A stretch of 64,000 nucleotides of DNA from Vanessa cardui. Taxonomy: Eukaryota; Arthropoda; Insecta; Lepidoptera; Nymphalidae. The notes beneath the pieces were generated by a model, which was given only the letters and a program-made list of their open reading frames with translations, was not told the DNA's origin and made no database searches. Each line of letters opens with the position of its first letter. The first letter of the stretch is position 1. Of this stretch, positions 1 through 13,146 are shown piece by piece. Location: assembly GCF_905220365.1 (NCBI RefSeq), contig NC_061131.1, forward strand, positions 8,097,318 to 8,161,317. Reading direction: 5' to 3'. A program made the position numbers and the translations under genes.

Positions 1-419
1 CATTTTTACTATTTCATAAAAAAACCTCTTATTTGGTTGTAATATATGTATACCATAATATGTTTATTTACAACGAAAATTCAAATAACTCGTAAAATTA
101 TTATTTGTTTACGTTAGATTAAAAATATGTTCAATATATCTAAAATAGGCGGCAGACGGAAATTGCCTACAGCGTAATTGGCTAACATACATCTTTCACG
201 AAATAAAACATACTTCTATTTATAATTTTATATTACGATTTTGGAAAATATATTTTATGAAGAGCGTTATCAAATATTCTTATACGCCAGATTATTTATG
301 TAATTTTAAGAATTGTTTGTTTCTATATGAAAGTTGAGTTCGTTTAACCATGTTAAATGTTAAATTATAATATATGTATAATATATTTTGGTAATTTATT
401 AATAATAGCGTGTGCTTGT
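1..419. other. AT-rich non-coding
   Basis: No coding sequence or recognisable repeat is seen. It is AT-rich sequence leading into a decayed retrotransposon end. Confidence 0.5.
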
Positions 420-965
420 TTGTATGTATAGCGATTTATTATAAAAAATCTTTGCATTCTCTTCTTGAATCGCATGTGGCTTTTGGACAAGGAATACTTT
501 ATACTTTTCTTAAATACTTGCAGTTGCGTCACATTATAAATAGAATCAGTCATAATAATTGTATGTACACGAAACGAAAGGATAGATTTATTATGTTATG
601 TTCCCGACTCCGAAAAGTCAATAAATATTTTTTGGGGCAAGGCATTAAAATTCCGCCAGATATTTTTTACGATGTCGATTCATAATATCAAATTATTTGT
701 ATAAAATATTAATAAGTAAAGCATATTATTGAACACAAGATTATTTAGATGATAAAAAAACGTGGAGCCAATACTTGTTGACTTTCAGGAGGATATATGT
801 ATTTTTATTATATATTTGTATTTTAATGCTGGCAAGTGGCAATAACTACCTATTGAGTAATTTCCGGTTCTTCTCGGTAGAATTTTCATTGCAAACAGGT
901 ACTAGTTTTACTTAATGTATTCTTAAAAAAAAAGACAATTAAAAGTGCTTGTAAATTCCTTTAGG
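420..965 (+). mobile_element. Decayed 3' end of a non-LTR retrotransposon (LINE)
   Basis: A stretch around 560-690 translates on the plus strand to residues including SRLRKV and FLGQGI, matching the reverse-transcriptase C-terminus encoded by the better copy at 54587-54898. Further along, 870-960 carries the diverged 3'-UTR landmarks of that copy: the 'ccggttcttctcggtagaa' motif and 'aaaagtgcttgtaaa'. The reading frame is interrupted and a segment around the expected FYN motif is lost, so this is a dead, 5'-truncated copy. Confidence 0.7.
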
Positions 966-2583
966 ATTTTTACTCTTGAGCACCGTACTGGTAATCACCT
1001 TTTCCTCGGATTTCCGAATCAGCTGACGCTCCTGTTTTACTGCTACCTTTTGTGACATGACAATTTCATATTAAGAGACCATTTTTTTTAAATCCAGCAT
1101 CTGTCACGGCCGAACATGGCATAAATCAGGCTCGGCATTTAAATATCTTCGCCACGTTCACTTCCTAATGCAGGTAGCTTTCACCACTATCGCCAGGCCA
1201 GCTGATGGGGATTTTAAGTTCTCCCTTTGTGCATAAGAGCTCGTTGCACCCGATTTGAACCATATTGACATACTGGCATTTACCCTAAACTGGTATACTT
1301 CCGAGAACAACTCTATCTGGAGTTTCCAGAGCTGCTCATGAGTATCAACGCCGCCGCCTATGATAGTGTACGCTAAGCACGTACCACACTCACTTCTGTT
1401 ATACTGGTCTGTTCCAATGAGAAGTTATTATATTTGTTCCAAGTACATCATAATTGTATACTATCTTAATACAGATTTATTCGTTATTTTTCATCCTGTC
1501 GGTAAATATTTATAGCTTATTGTTACAACGTTTATTACATATATGGATGAAACAAAGTAGGACAGTTCGTATTGTCCTTGCCAATGAAACATTTTCCTTA
1601 TCGCCTGATTTCTTATTAGATTGTCGCAGAGTTAGGCCGACTTTCGCAGAGAGACTACCTTCTGTTATTGTTGTTATTCAGTTACAGAAGGGACATCCAG
1701 TGACGCGAGAAACTTCACTTCACTTGTTGTCTCCTATCTTTACTTTATTATTGTATTAACAGCTCCCAGCATCTACGAGTCTAATATAATAATGAATAAG
1801 TTACTTTTTTGCCTAGCTTGTTACGCTATTGTATTGAATACGATGCAAAAATTAAAAATGATAAAGAAATAAATTACAAAATTTGTTTCATTTAATCTAT
1901 ATATAAATTTATCGAAATAATTATCGTTTCAAAAGTTTGCAGATTCTTAAATAGTATATAAATATCAGACAAAGTATTAGAAATTAATGTCAAATTAAAT
2001 AAGTTTTAATTGTTACTGTTTACTGTTCAAGCCCGTACTAGCAGCGTGTTATGGGCGTTCGTTTCATATTCAAAATATATTTATGGTCTATTTCTTTTTA
2101 TATTCAATATATATATAAATAACATAATTGATAAAAACAAATCGAACCGGTGGTATTATTTGATTTGACTATCAATAAGTGAGTATAATACTTTCATATT
2201 GAATAAAGGTAAATTTAAGTACAATTCTGAATTTTTAAGCTCTATATTTTTTGTCAAGGTGAGATGAATGATGATGAAGCCTTAACCCATCATTTAGACT
2301 TATACAATTATTATTTGATACATTTTTGATTTCTATAATTTAGCGAAATTATTAGTTTAGTCACACTTGTAAACATTTATTAATTACTGAGCATGACCAC
2401 TTCGATCGTTACATTTAAAATTTTTAAATGATTATTGTAGACAGGCGGACCAATCATCCCCAGCGACTATAGACATTCGCGCAGAGAGAAATATTAAATA
2501 TTACAATGCTGTATCGATCCTTGATCACTTCAAACTAGAATACAAGAATACCAAGTGTTGCTACTTGGTGATATAATATGTAT
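966..2583. other. Non-coding; contains an unclassified GC-richer island at about 1100-1395
   Basis: The block 1100-1395 is clearly less AT-rich than its surroundings and reads on the plus strand as a long frame with two in-frame stops (residues such as FTTIARPADGDF). That looks like fossil coding DNA, possibly from a transposon, but I do not recognise the family. An open frame at 1454-1759 shows no motif and has compositional bias typical of chance. Confidence 0.3.
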
Positions 2584-2645
2584 GTGTAGAGTGATGACTA
2601 TGGTGTAACCTACCCAGACGGTATTGACCGAATCCCGACAAGCAA
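2584..2645 (+). repeat. Short relic of dispersed repeat family B
   Basis: The motif 'acctacccagacgg' preceded by a diverged 'gatgagtgg'-like stretch matches the right end of the full copy at 62430-62706. Only the terminal ~60 bp remain. Confidence 0.5.
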
Positions 2646-3325
2646 GCAAACAAATGAATTAATATTCTTTCTTGCCTTGATTAATAAACTATTTTTTTTT
2701 GTTTTATAATTTCACTTAAATCAAAAATTTGATTTAATTAGTCTGAAGTATGGAAACCCTTAAACGTTTTAAAATTAAAATTAATTAGATTCGTTTATTA
2801 ATTGAATATTTAAAAGAAAAACGTTACCGATTTATTAAATACCATACCTGTAATATTAAAAATCCTCGTATGTCAAAAAGCATGTTCCCGATCTTAGTAC
2901 AACTATGTAGAATATCGTCAAACTAGAACGCAGATGTTCCGCTCATAAGCGCAAACCATTAGGGAAATACGGAGGAGGGACTATTTGATATTAGCATAGA
3001 AGATGATTTGGATGCAAATTTAGCTATACAATTTAAGATTTCGAGAAAGTAATACTTCTTTGAACGTACGAGTACTATACTATTTACTATTTATTGAAGT
3101 GTTTTTAATCATAATATTTGTTATTGATAAATAATAATTAATAAATGTATCTGGACTTCGCGGAAGGTCCCTTGGTAAGGTACTTTAAGTTATTTTCTGT
3201 ATGTCACTGATAATGTGTTTACAATAATTTGTTATGATCGGTTGAACAAAGATACAAACTCATTTTCACATTCATAAACAGCCAATGCATGTACTTATAT
3301 GACTAATTTCAATTAAATTTTTGCA

Positions 3326-3432
3326 CATGTGTATCCACCAACTCACATATGAGTAGCGTGGTGGAATAAATTCCAATGTTCTATTCAAAGACAGACGAAT
3401 CCTTGGCCGAGTGGGATATTTACAGCCTTACG
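3326..3432 (+). mobile_element. SINE family A, diverged 3' fragment
   Basis: The order 'gtatccaccaactcac', 'agcgtggtggaata', 'ttcca' and then 'tttacagcctta' follows the 3' half of the intact SINE at 5541-5826 (read on its own strand). It is 5'-truncated and internally diverged. Confidence 0.6.
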
Positions 3433-5528
3433 GTTTTACGAAACATAAAAATGATTTTACGGAACTAAAGACCAAAAGTAAAGTATGCTACTTCTAATAA
3501 AAGAGTTTTATGGAATAGCGTGAGGTTTTCAAATTCACCTTATTTTAATAATAGGTAGTGGGTGCTTACTTTGCATAAGTAGAACTTTACCAAGTCAATG
3601 AATTCGAATGACTTAAAATTACCTTAAAATACCGCATACGACAACCATGTTTCCTTTTATAACGGAAATGGAAATGGTTTTAAAATTGAATATTCACGTT
3701 TAAAATATTAATTTTCATAATTGTTACGTTTATGTGCTAAAGTTCTACTTCTAAAAAATTATTTTTATGGAAACATGTGTTTCTTAAACTCCATTCAAAC
3801 ATAATTTTTTACATGATATTAGCTTGTACATCATTTTTTAAATATATTTTAACGGATATTTACACACTTATTTTTGAAAGACATTAAAATAAACAACTAA
3901 AGTTGTAATCCTTTGGTTTTCATTAAATAACAAGCGAGCACCTTGCTTCCCTTAATCGCTTTCTGTGTATGTACATACTGTCACACCTATTTTCCATGTG
4001 TCAATTCCTTAAGCAAACAATGCATACATAAAAAATATAATTATCAATTATATTTGTTCATTAAATTAATAAAATAAAATGCAATAAATTAGAAAACATA
4101 ATAAATATTAAATAGATTAATAATAATAATTTTAATATTTTTTTCGTATAGCGCTTGAAAATATCTGTTCATACACATATTTATATTTTAAAAAACATCG
4201 TTAGTAATTTCTAGATTTTACCTTGAAAATCGAATATGCGGATATTTTGCTTATCTTATTAGTTATCAGAAAGGCTTGCAGCATTGGTTAATATGCACAG
4301 CCACCGCGACAACGATATACTTAACATAATAAATGATTAATGAATATCATAATATGCATTTCAATGTATCATTATCAAAATCATTTATCAAACAAGGTAT
4401 TGACCACGAAAACTTGACATAAAAAAATAGGTTTTGCCACAGACTAATAAAATATTTCTATTTTATAGCAGTATTTATTTCCTACAATGTGGAAAAGTCG
4501 TGGTTTAAATTCTTGTCCGGGTCAAATATTTGACTTCGATATACTGATATTTGTTTGGGTCTTGACGTTGTCTTCGTGAATTTCTTTCTCGCCTTAGAAA
4601 GCACTTTAAACCTTCTTTTTATTAAAATGCTCGGTGCAGCGTAGTTTACTATAGATCTTATGAGATAATATGTATTAGAACTCTGTCATTCTAGAAGAGG
4701 AATTGCTTATGATAATTTCAAGCTAATTGAATTTCAAACCGAGCGAACACACTTAACTATGTAATATTCTCACCCTTTGCTGATATATTATAACACGTGA
4801 ACATACATGATTATGTAATTGCTTTAAGTTTTCCCCATCACCACCAATTTTATCATCTGTATTTAAAATAATATTGCGTGAAGATAAATTTAAACATCTC
4901 ATATAGATATTAATTGGCAATATGTATAAGTCTTAATTGTAATCTACCAATAATCCTCTGAATGTTGCGGCTGTCCATGGAATATAGCATGAGTATCCGT
5001 TCTAAGCCGAGTTGCTAATACGATGTAATCCTAAAGGATTTTACTCACTCGACCTTTTACGAGATTATCTCACACTTGATCGGCACTTAGTTAGTATTTA
5101 ACTTTACATCAGAGTCTCACCAACTATTATAAATGTGAATACTGGGCTAGTTAGCGATAGACTTCATATTGGAAATGCTAATAATTCATTATATTTTGAG
5201 AACATTTCGTAATGTAAAGCGATAAGTATTTGAATTTTTATCAAGATAAATACCGAGGATAAAGTAATTGATGGGCAAAAGCCTTCTGCCCCTTAAGGAG
5301 AAAGATACGTGGCTTATATTAACTATACTATACTTATATAAACTATTCTAAAACGCGAAGATGAAGGGACCAACAAATACGTTTAAGATTTACGTATTCA
5401 AACCACTAGGCAATTTTTTATTTTATAACCTTAGAATTTATAATCAAAAATATAAAGATATAATAATAAGTTACAGAGATTGAAAAGCGTACTTAGATGA
5501 TTTACTCATAAGAACATTGATGATTTAT
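3433..5528. other. AT-rich non-coding, nothing recognised
   Basis: No ORF of note, splice-consistent exon or repeat could be recognised in this stretch. Confidence 0.4.
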
Positions 5529-5540
5529 AATTCACATACA

Positions 5541-5826
5541 ACAACAACAACAACAGCCTGTAAATTCCCACTTCTGGGCTAAAGGCCTCCTCTCCCTTTG
5601 AGGAGAAGGTTTGGAACATATTCCACCACGCTGTTCCAATGCGGGTTGGTGGAATACACATGTGGCAGAATTTCTATGAAATTTGTCACATGCAGGTTTC
5701 CTCACAATGTTTTCCTTCACCGCTGAGCACGAGATGAAGCACATAAATCAGCGGTGCTTGCCTAGGTTTGAACCCGTAATCATCGGTTAAGATGCACGCG
5801 TTCTAACCACTGGGCCATCTCGACTC
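5541..5826 (-). mobile_element. tRNA-derived SINE, family A, near full-length copy
   Basis: Read on the minus strand, the element starts with a pol III A-box-like 'tggcccagtggttagaa'. A B-box 'gggttcaaacc' follows about 50 nt later, then a unique body ending in a (GTT)n tail (the plus-strand acaacaac run at 5541-5554). A 12-bp direct repeat, 'aattcacataca', flanks it at 5529-5540 and 5827-5838, as expected of a target-site duplication from LINE-driven insertion. The promoter-to-tail structure and good match to the other copies suggest a fairly young insertion. It resembles the abundant butterfly SINEs of the Metulj type, a resemblance from memory only. Confidence 0.9.
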
Positions 5827-5838
5827 AATTCACATACA

Positions 5839-7757
5839 CTCTATGCTAATTAGATGCTTAACTTCCGCTTACTTATAAAAAAAAATATATATTACTTATA
5901 AAATTAAAGAAGGCTTTAAATAAACCTATTTATATTACGATTCATTGGTAATCATCAAAGGCAAAAACTGAAAAATATTTGAGCCATTTCTGCGTATTCA
6001 GTTGGAAGTTTCATTTGTTAGGTTAATGTTTAATTTAGATGTTTAGAGAAATCGGATTCTAAAACCGGTTTAAAAAAATACAAAACAATACTTGAGAAAT
6101 TATAAAAATGAAATATGAAAAACTTGATACTGAAGGATTTATAATTTCCGAAGTGTGTACTATAAAAATTAGATAATTTTAATTATCAAATATGAATATA
6201 AAGGTAGCTTTTTAAAGATTTCATTATATTCTATACGTTTTACGGGACTTTACTGTTATCTTCTATCTTTTTTATCGTTATCTCTCAAAGTTAAAATATT
6301 ATAATGCTTTGATTGTGATGATCATTTAATCTTAAAATGATTGAAATGATCAATTTTGAAACCAAAATCTTTTACTATTTTATGATAATTGTAGGTGGTA
6401 ATTTATAATTTATTTATGTCTACTTTAGTCTCAGCTTAGATATCTATATTTGGATATTAATCAATGACCAATATTCAACTCGCAAATTAAAAAAAAATTA
6501 AACAAAAAAAAGTTTCCCTTCATTTTGACACTACATTATCTACTAACATCGATCACAATACTGTATTCATTAAATCCACATTTTTTTGCTATTATATAGA
6601 TATTATAATCACCAAAATAAAGTTTTATTATAATATAAATGTGTTATTAAATTTTACTTATATATATTATTTTCAAGTGCTAAAACTCATAATTTAATAC
6701 ATAAATATTTGTTCTATGTATTAATATCACTGTCAATTATTTTTTATTTATCGTACCTTTTTAATTATTTAAGCAATATCCAACAGCGTCATAAATTAAA
6801 CCGGGAAGAGTAAATAAAACCGCTAGACCTACTCATTCTTAATGGAAACAAAAAATTGTGTTCTACCTAATTCATCACTTCGGTGGACCCATTCTAATCA
6901 CCCAATTTTGTAAGTCCCTTTAATATCTTATTTCTTTTTAAAAGAAAAATATGTTCGGAGAATAACTAAGCTATATTTTAACACAAAAGGTATTAAATGT
7001 TATTTATTGAAACAGATTTATCTGAAAATAACACTAAAATATGCCTTATGTCTATCTATATCTAAATACAATGTACCTAATACTATATATTTACAATATG
7101 TCTGCGGATTATTTACATATACTTAATTCATACTTTGGAAGCTGTAAGATTTTGGAATAAATTAAATTATTTTTTTCCTAAAATTCACTACTTTTTTCAA
7201 GGATTACAAGATTTATTTAAGATATCGAAATCTGTAACCTTATAAACTGTAGACTAGACATACTAATGATACTGCTAATTATATATGAAGCTGTATATGT
7301 GCATAATATTCTCCTTTGTAGTTTGTAGTATCTAATTAAATATTATTGATAAGCTATGTTGCTGATATATTATACAATGTACATTATCTAACATAAACAT
7401 GACAGCTCATCACGTGTTTTCATCTAGGTTAATTTTTGGAACGAAGTTCTTTCAGGAATCATTGCCAGGTCAGCATTTGCTCACTTTCTTTTGATCTTTT
7501 GTATTTTATTTTAGATACATACGGTTTCATAGCTAATTATTTAAACTTCTATTATTATTGTTCCAATGCACACGGGCTTATTTAGGAACATTATATTTTT
7601 GACACTATTAATGTACTAATTAATTAATGTATTAGTATATTATCAATTATTTTCAAACATTACTTTATTTCATATATAAGATGTTGTTCCAACCGGAACT
7701 CTTATGACACGCCCTTTTTCCTTGTAAATAAATTTACAAGTCATATTAGGTAATTGG
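5839..7757. other. AT-rich non-coding, nothing recognised
   Basis: Very AT-rich with many short homopolymers. No gene, RNA gene or repeat could be assigned. Confidence 0.4.
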
Positions 7758-8015
7758 ATAACCTCTTGGCAAGTGGTCGCAGAGGTGACTGGTGATACTC
7801 TAGCAACATCAAGTATGCTTTGCATTGTAATTCATTGCATTTGTGCAAACAAACGTGGCGATCTAGAAAGTTATGGACACGTCTTACATTGGCACACTAG
7901 TTTAAGTTAGGATACAAATATCCTTGGTTCGCTGTTTAGTGTTATAAACAGCAGTAGAGTAGGTAGCAACCGAGGTTACTCATATGCGCTTACACAAAGC
8001 CCTACCACCCTTTAA
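7758..8015 (+). repeat. Dispersed repeat family B, diverged copy
   Basis: It keeps the family landmarks in order: 'ggcaagtggtcgc' near the left end, a central 'tccttggttcgctg'-like segment, and the right end 'cttacacaaagccctaccacc'. The internal sequence is heavily changed relative to the copy at 62430-62706. Confidence 0.65.
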
Positions 8016-10239
8016 GTCGCTTCAATTTGTTAGTTGTTATAAAATAATAAACAGACCAACAGCCTTAATGTCACATTTATAATGTGGGTTTAGTGATATT
8101 TATTTTATATTTTCCAAAAATTTTTAAACACAATATATTTTTATCGGTTTAATTTTTTTAGTTAGATAAGGCAAGTGCAATAAGCTAATAATGTTCAAGA
8201 ATATTGCTTGAGATTATGAATGCACGTGGCACATTCTATAAAATATTTATGTCAGCTTAGTAAAATCGAAAATCATTTTGGTCCAAAGGACACTATGGCC
8301 GCCAAACACGTCGCGTCGTAAAATGATACTGTATGCATTTTCCGCATAATAAAAATTCACGACGTGTAACTTCTTATCTACGTCCATTATATATATTCAA
8401 AAAATTCTTATTTTCATGAATCAAGTCCAGAGACTGAAGGTATGAGAAATTATACGAGTTTCTGCAGCAATATATTAGCAAAGGGATCGCTCTCCTATCA
8501 TTTATACAAACGGTTTCGATGTATACCCAACGCCATGCAAAACTATATTTACCGATTCAATAGTAATGAAATAGAATTACAATTGTGTCACTAAATGTAT
8601 TTATCTAAATTATGTACTTGTATATTTAATTTTGTAAAATATGTTTTCTAATCACACTTCAAAATACTTGCAATATTTGATATTTATTTTAGTTTATAAA
8701 TAGTTTTATTTACTACAAACGAAACAGCAAAATAAAAGAGTCCTTTAGTGCTTCTTGAACTTTGTCTAGTATTGTACATAAATATTTTGTTTTTTATTAT
8801 GTTTATTGTAGGCACTTGCTTAAGAATTTCTGGTAAAGTACCATGAAGGATGTTTGACTTGTATTCGATAATATAATTGATGACATCAAAATTATAAAAG
8901 CATTGCTTGGCGACCTTTATAAATTGAGCTACAGGAAAATTTTATATATTTGTTTTTTCTTCCTTATTTTATACATTGCAGATAAAATAAAAGCTATTAT
9001 ATTTAAAGATCGAAATAAATAAAGAACATTTATACATTGTCAGTATAATTAATTGAACCATGAATGATAATGTCTTCTTTACTGAAACTCGAAAAGACTC
9101 CACTGGATATATCAGTGGTTGTGCAGAGTGAGTGGTTTAACGTGCTTACTGAAGTATGTTCACGAGGATTTATATCAGCTACATAAATATCAGTTCCGAG
9201 CTATAACGAACCTAGAACTATCAGATCCGATCACAGACTAGCGGATAGCGTTACAATTTAAGGATAGTGAAACCTTTAATCAATTTCAACGATAAACCCT
9301 CATATTTTTAAAAATATTTATTTCGAATTTCATATGTAATTATTTATTAGAAGCTTCTAATATTGGTTTAATTAAAATTGATGCTAGATCATTGCAGTAA
9401 CTTTTTTAATAGGATACTCAATTGCATTTGAATCGTCAATTTACAAAAGCTTTGTCTTGTCAGTTCGCGCTAAAGCCATTATCGATGTGGAAAGTTTAAG
9501 CGACTGGTAAATGGCGATGATAATTGAATTGTTACTCTCCTAAGGTTAATATTGATTTCATTAGAAAAATATACTGTTTAATTGTACGATACTACAGTAA
9601 AGTGTCTAAAAACACTTAAGTAAGATGTATTTTTAGTAAAATGTGTTCTATACAATGAAAAAATGTCCAATTTCTTAATATCGTGAGAAAAACTAGCACC
9701 TATGTAGCGATATTTTGCTATGATGACAAAGATATTTTTAAGTAGATGGATATTCTTTATTGTTGTTGTAAGTAAATTGGATTTCATATTATAAAATTAA
9801 CAAATATTATTTGCATATAAAACGACACTTAAGAAAGCAAATACCAATCACAAATGAAATGTTACTACATTAATAAATAATAGAATAATATATATGAACC
9901 ATTTCTGTCAAAAGTTAAAAATAAATTATAAGCCCAATGGTAAAGACATTAAAAGTACCAGGATAATGTGAAGCGAAAACTTATTTCTTTAATTCAAATC
10001 ATCTTTTTTTCTTCATTCGCGTTTTGTACTTCAAGATAATTTATATTTGACTTTATTATTCTTATATTTTACTTTACATTTATTTTTCTGTTCTTGTCCT
10101 AATATTTATATTAATGTTTAGCTTGTAGTTTGTATTTTGAGCAAATAATTATAAATTTTATTTCAAGTATCGATAAGAAAACGTTTACAACATATATATG
10201 TATAATCAAAATCAATACATATACGTATATAATATTAGA
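8016..10239. other. AT-rich non-coding, nothing recognised
   Basis: No exon-like or repeat-like structure could be supported. Confidence 0.4.
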
Positions 10240-10361
10240 GATCATAAAAATTTCAACCAATGAACCGAATTTGATGAAATTTGTTATGAGGCAAGCTTGA
10301 GATTCAAAGAAGGTGTGACGACAACTTCTAAAACGCGACGGAAGCCACGAGCGACTTCTAG
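10240..10361 (+). mobile_element. 3' end of a Helitron-like or related dispersed element
   Basis: It contains the phrase 'accgaatttgatgaaattt', then 'ttatgaggcaagcttga', and ends in 'acgcgacggaagccacgagc' followed by CTAG at 10358-10361 and then T. Lepidopteran repeats commonly end in such a 'gcg-aag-c-cg' segment before CTAG. A CTRR terminus followed by T is the Helitron rule. The class is an inference, since no 5' TC end was identified. Confidence 0.45.
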
Positions 10362-12879
10362 TATACTATAAAAATGTAGAGTAAAATAGATAACTATGAT
10401 ATGCCTAATTATATCAATGCAACAAACTAAAAATATTTTTAAAGATTATGCAAATGCTTAAAATTCTATTATATAAAGCTACAAATAAGATATTTATCGA
10501 TACAAATTGTATCAATATTCTTAACACCTTTAAAATAATACGTTACTATGAATGGTAGTCATTTTTGTAATTGTATTATTTCGGTTTACGGCGTTAAATT
10601 ATGTTAATTTTAATGAGTATCGAAAAATTATGAATAATTTGCATTTCATTAATAAGTTCAGTATTAGTAGTTGTTAATTTTTATTTAGGCGAGTTTACAT
10701 GTTTTCTTGAATATTTGTCTATGTAAATATAAAGTTCTATAAATAAAGTTTGTTTACTGTCTCTGTATCTTCGCCTTTTCTTTACAGATTGCGGTATGTG
10801 AGGGAGAAGACTATTTATAAATTGTTTTATCCAAAAAATAGCTTATAATGCCAATTCCTACTAAACTATAGGAAATGTTTATACGCATTAGTAAAAATCA
10901 AAGGTTATTTTTGTAATATTTTAACATCTCACAATTTTCTTTTGCAATATTGAACGAACGCTCAAGAAAATATAATTTTATTTCAAATGAAGTGTAAAGA
11001 AAAGAAACTTTGCTGAGTGTTCGGATAAGTTTTTTTTTATCCGAAACATTGTTACCTATGTTTTACAGTAAAATCGTTATTCATATATTAACATTTATAC
11101 ATAAACAAACGTACATAGGTATATTAAAAAAGGATATACCTACCTATTAAATATTGTATTGCAAAGCACGCTCACTCTTTTTTATCAATACAATGAGCCA
11201 TCCCAAGACGTGGTTCGTCATTTAAGTATTTATCTTTAGAATTTATTAAATACGGTTTGCGCAATATTACGAGTATATGATTGCTTGATACCCCAAAAAG
11301 CGTTACTGATAATTCTTATATTTCAAAACCATATCAGGTGTAATAATAAGACTAGGTATGACAATACTTTGCAAAATGTACAAATATAAATATTTAACAA
11401 AGTAGTTAAATTTTAATTTTATAAAATCATCGACACGCCCCGGCATCACGCGTCTAAAACTGACAGTGTTTCTCTACTATATTGTGCATGTATTATACAT
11501 ATAAACCTTCCTCTTGAATTATTCAATCTATTTAAAAAAACGCATCAAAGTCCGTTGCATCATTTTAAAGATCTAAGCATACTTAGGGACAGACGGCGGT
11601 AGAAAAGTTTTATACTATGTAATGATTAATGAGGACCCTGACAAACTAAAATCTACACCAGCAATGTCAAACGTCTAAGCTGGGATATAACATATAAATA
11701 CAGTTCCATATTCTAATTCCCTGTTGATTAAAAAGTATTATTTGAGAGCTGATATTAAACCTAACAGAATATTACGAAGACCATTATTAAAATTTTGTAC
11801 ACAGTAAAGTAGAGCAAATCCCAATTATTTGAAATATTATTCATATGCATTGTTAATATTCATACAAGAACACAAAATTGGGAGAGCTATTCATACGAAA
11901 TATTATTAATTGATTAAAGAGAAAATAACAAATATCAAATAAAGAATATTCGAAAAGGGTATTTCTGACATCATCAATGCACACTTGACCCACATGTACT
12001 TACTGAGACGACGAGAGATCATATTGAGTTACAAGAGCTTCTGGTCCACAGGTAAACATTCAAGCGGCGAGTTGGTATCGTGTGTCATTGTGAGTTTAAT
12101 GGTTTAATAGTCTGCATATTCAATTTGTTGACGTTTTTAAATTATAGCTTGATTATTTAATCTTTAAATATTTTACATTTGAATATTCTTGATAGTTTTT
12201 TAGTAAGAATTCGAATTTTATTTTGTGATGAATGAGTGGTGGGTCTCCAAACGGTACTTAAGCCACACAATGTTATATATTATATAAGTGAAATATAACA
12301 AAACAATAAAGTAAATAATATAATATTATGAAATTTGCGGGTAACATTAATAATAATAGCAAATATGACTATGACATAGGACAATAGATCGAAAACAATT
12401 GTCTGTTGTGTTGTTGTGTTGGGCTACATTTACGACATATATTTGAATACGAGGTATTGTTTGCAGGGACGTCGCTGATTGCCTTTCAAACTGGTTACTA
12501 TTGATAGCCTTATTAGAATCAAGAGTTGGCTTTAGGATGAAGAACAAATAAAAAATAACTAGACTTCAAATCTATTCATGATGTAATTAAAGAACTAGTA
12601 ACATGTAAATCTTTGATTATACATTTGCCAAGTTAGAGAGTGTGTTTCAATCAAACAAAGTAAGAGAGAGAGACTTAAAAAAATTGTATTTTTTTAAACA
12701 CACAAAATCTATGGCTTTACACATGGTCTGAATCATTAATTACGGAATGATCTGTGTAGATACATATTCTGAGCATCATCACATCTGTGATGACTCTCAG
12801 TGATACCAGTTAATAATCATTTCCGAAAATATTGTAAAATTTGTAGCGTATTAATTCATTTAAATTTAATCATTCATTG
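10362..12879. other. AT-rich non-coding, nothing recognised
   Basis: No supported gene or repeat. Open frames here, such as 12347-12547 on the minus strand, lack motifs and are probably chance. Confidence 0.4.
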
Positions 12880-13146
12880 AGCTGAGATGGCCCAGTGGTT
12901 AGAACGCGTGCATCTTAACCGATAATTGCACCACTATATATGTGCTTAATTTGTGTTTATAAGTCATCTCGTGCTCGGCGGTGAAGGTAAACACCGTGAG
13001 GAAACCTGCATGTGTCTAATTTCATCGAAATTCTGCCACATGCGCATTCCACCAACCCGCATTGGAACAGCGTGGTAGAATATGTTCCAAACCATCTCCT
13101 TAATGGAAGAGGAGGGCTCAGCAGTCGGAAATGTACAGGCTGTTCC
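12880..13146 (+). mobile_element. tRNA-derived SINE, family A
   Basis: It begins with the A-box-like 'gatggcccagtggttagaa' at about 12885 and runs through 'ctcggcggtgaagg', 'aaacctgcatgtgtctaattt', 'ccaccaacccgcattggaac' to the terminal 'gtacaggctgtt'. The B-box region is damaged, since 'gataattgcacc' replaces the expected ggttcaaacc. This copy is therefore probably unable to be transcribed by pol III. Confidence 0.85.

Noticed and set aside
1454..1759. 101-codon plus-strand frame
   Set aside because: It is low in informative residues, hydrophobic from AT-rich sequence, and shows no motif or splice structure.
5532..5744. 70-codon minus-strand frame ending in polycysteine
   Set aside because: It is the SINE A body and its GTT tail read as protein.
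12885..12930. Possible tRNA gene (A-box-like sequence)
   Set aside because: It is the promoter of a SINE. No cloverleaf with acceptor stem and anticodon arm can be drawn.
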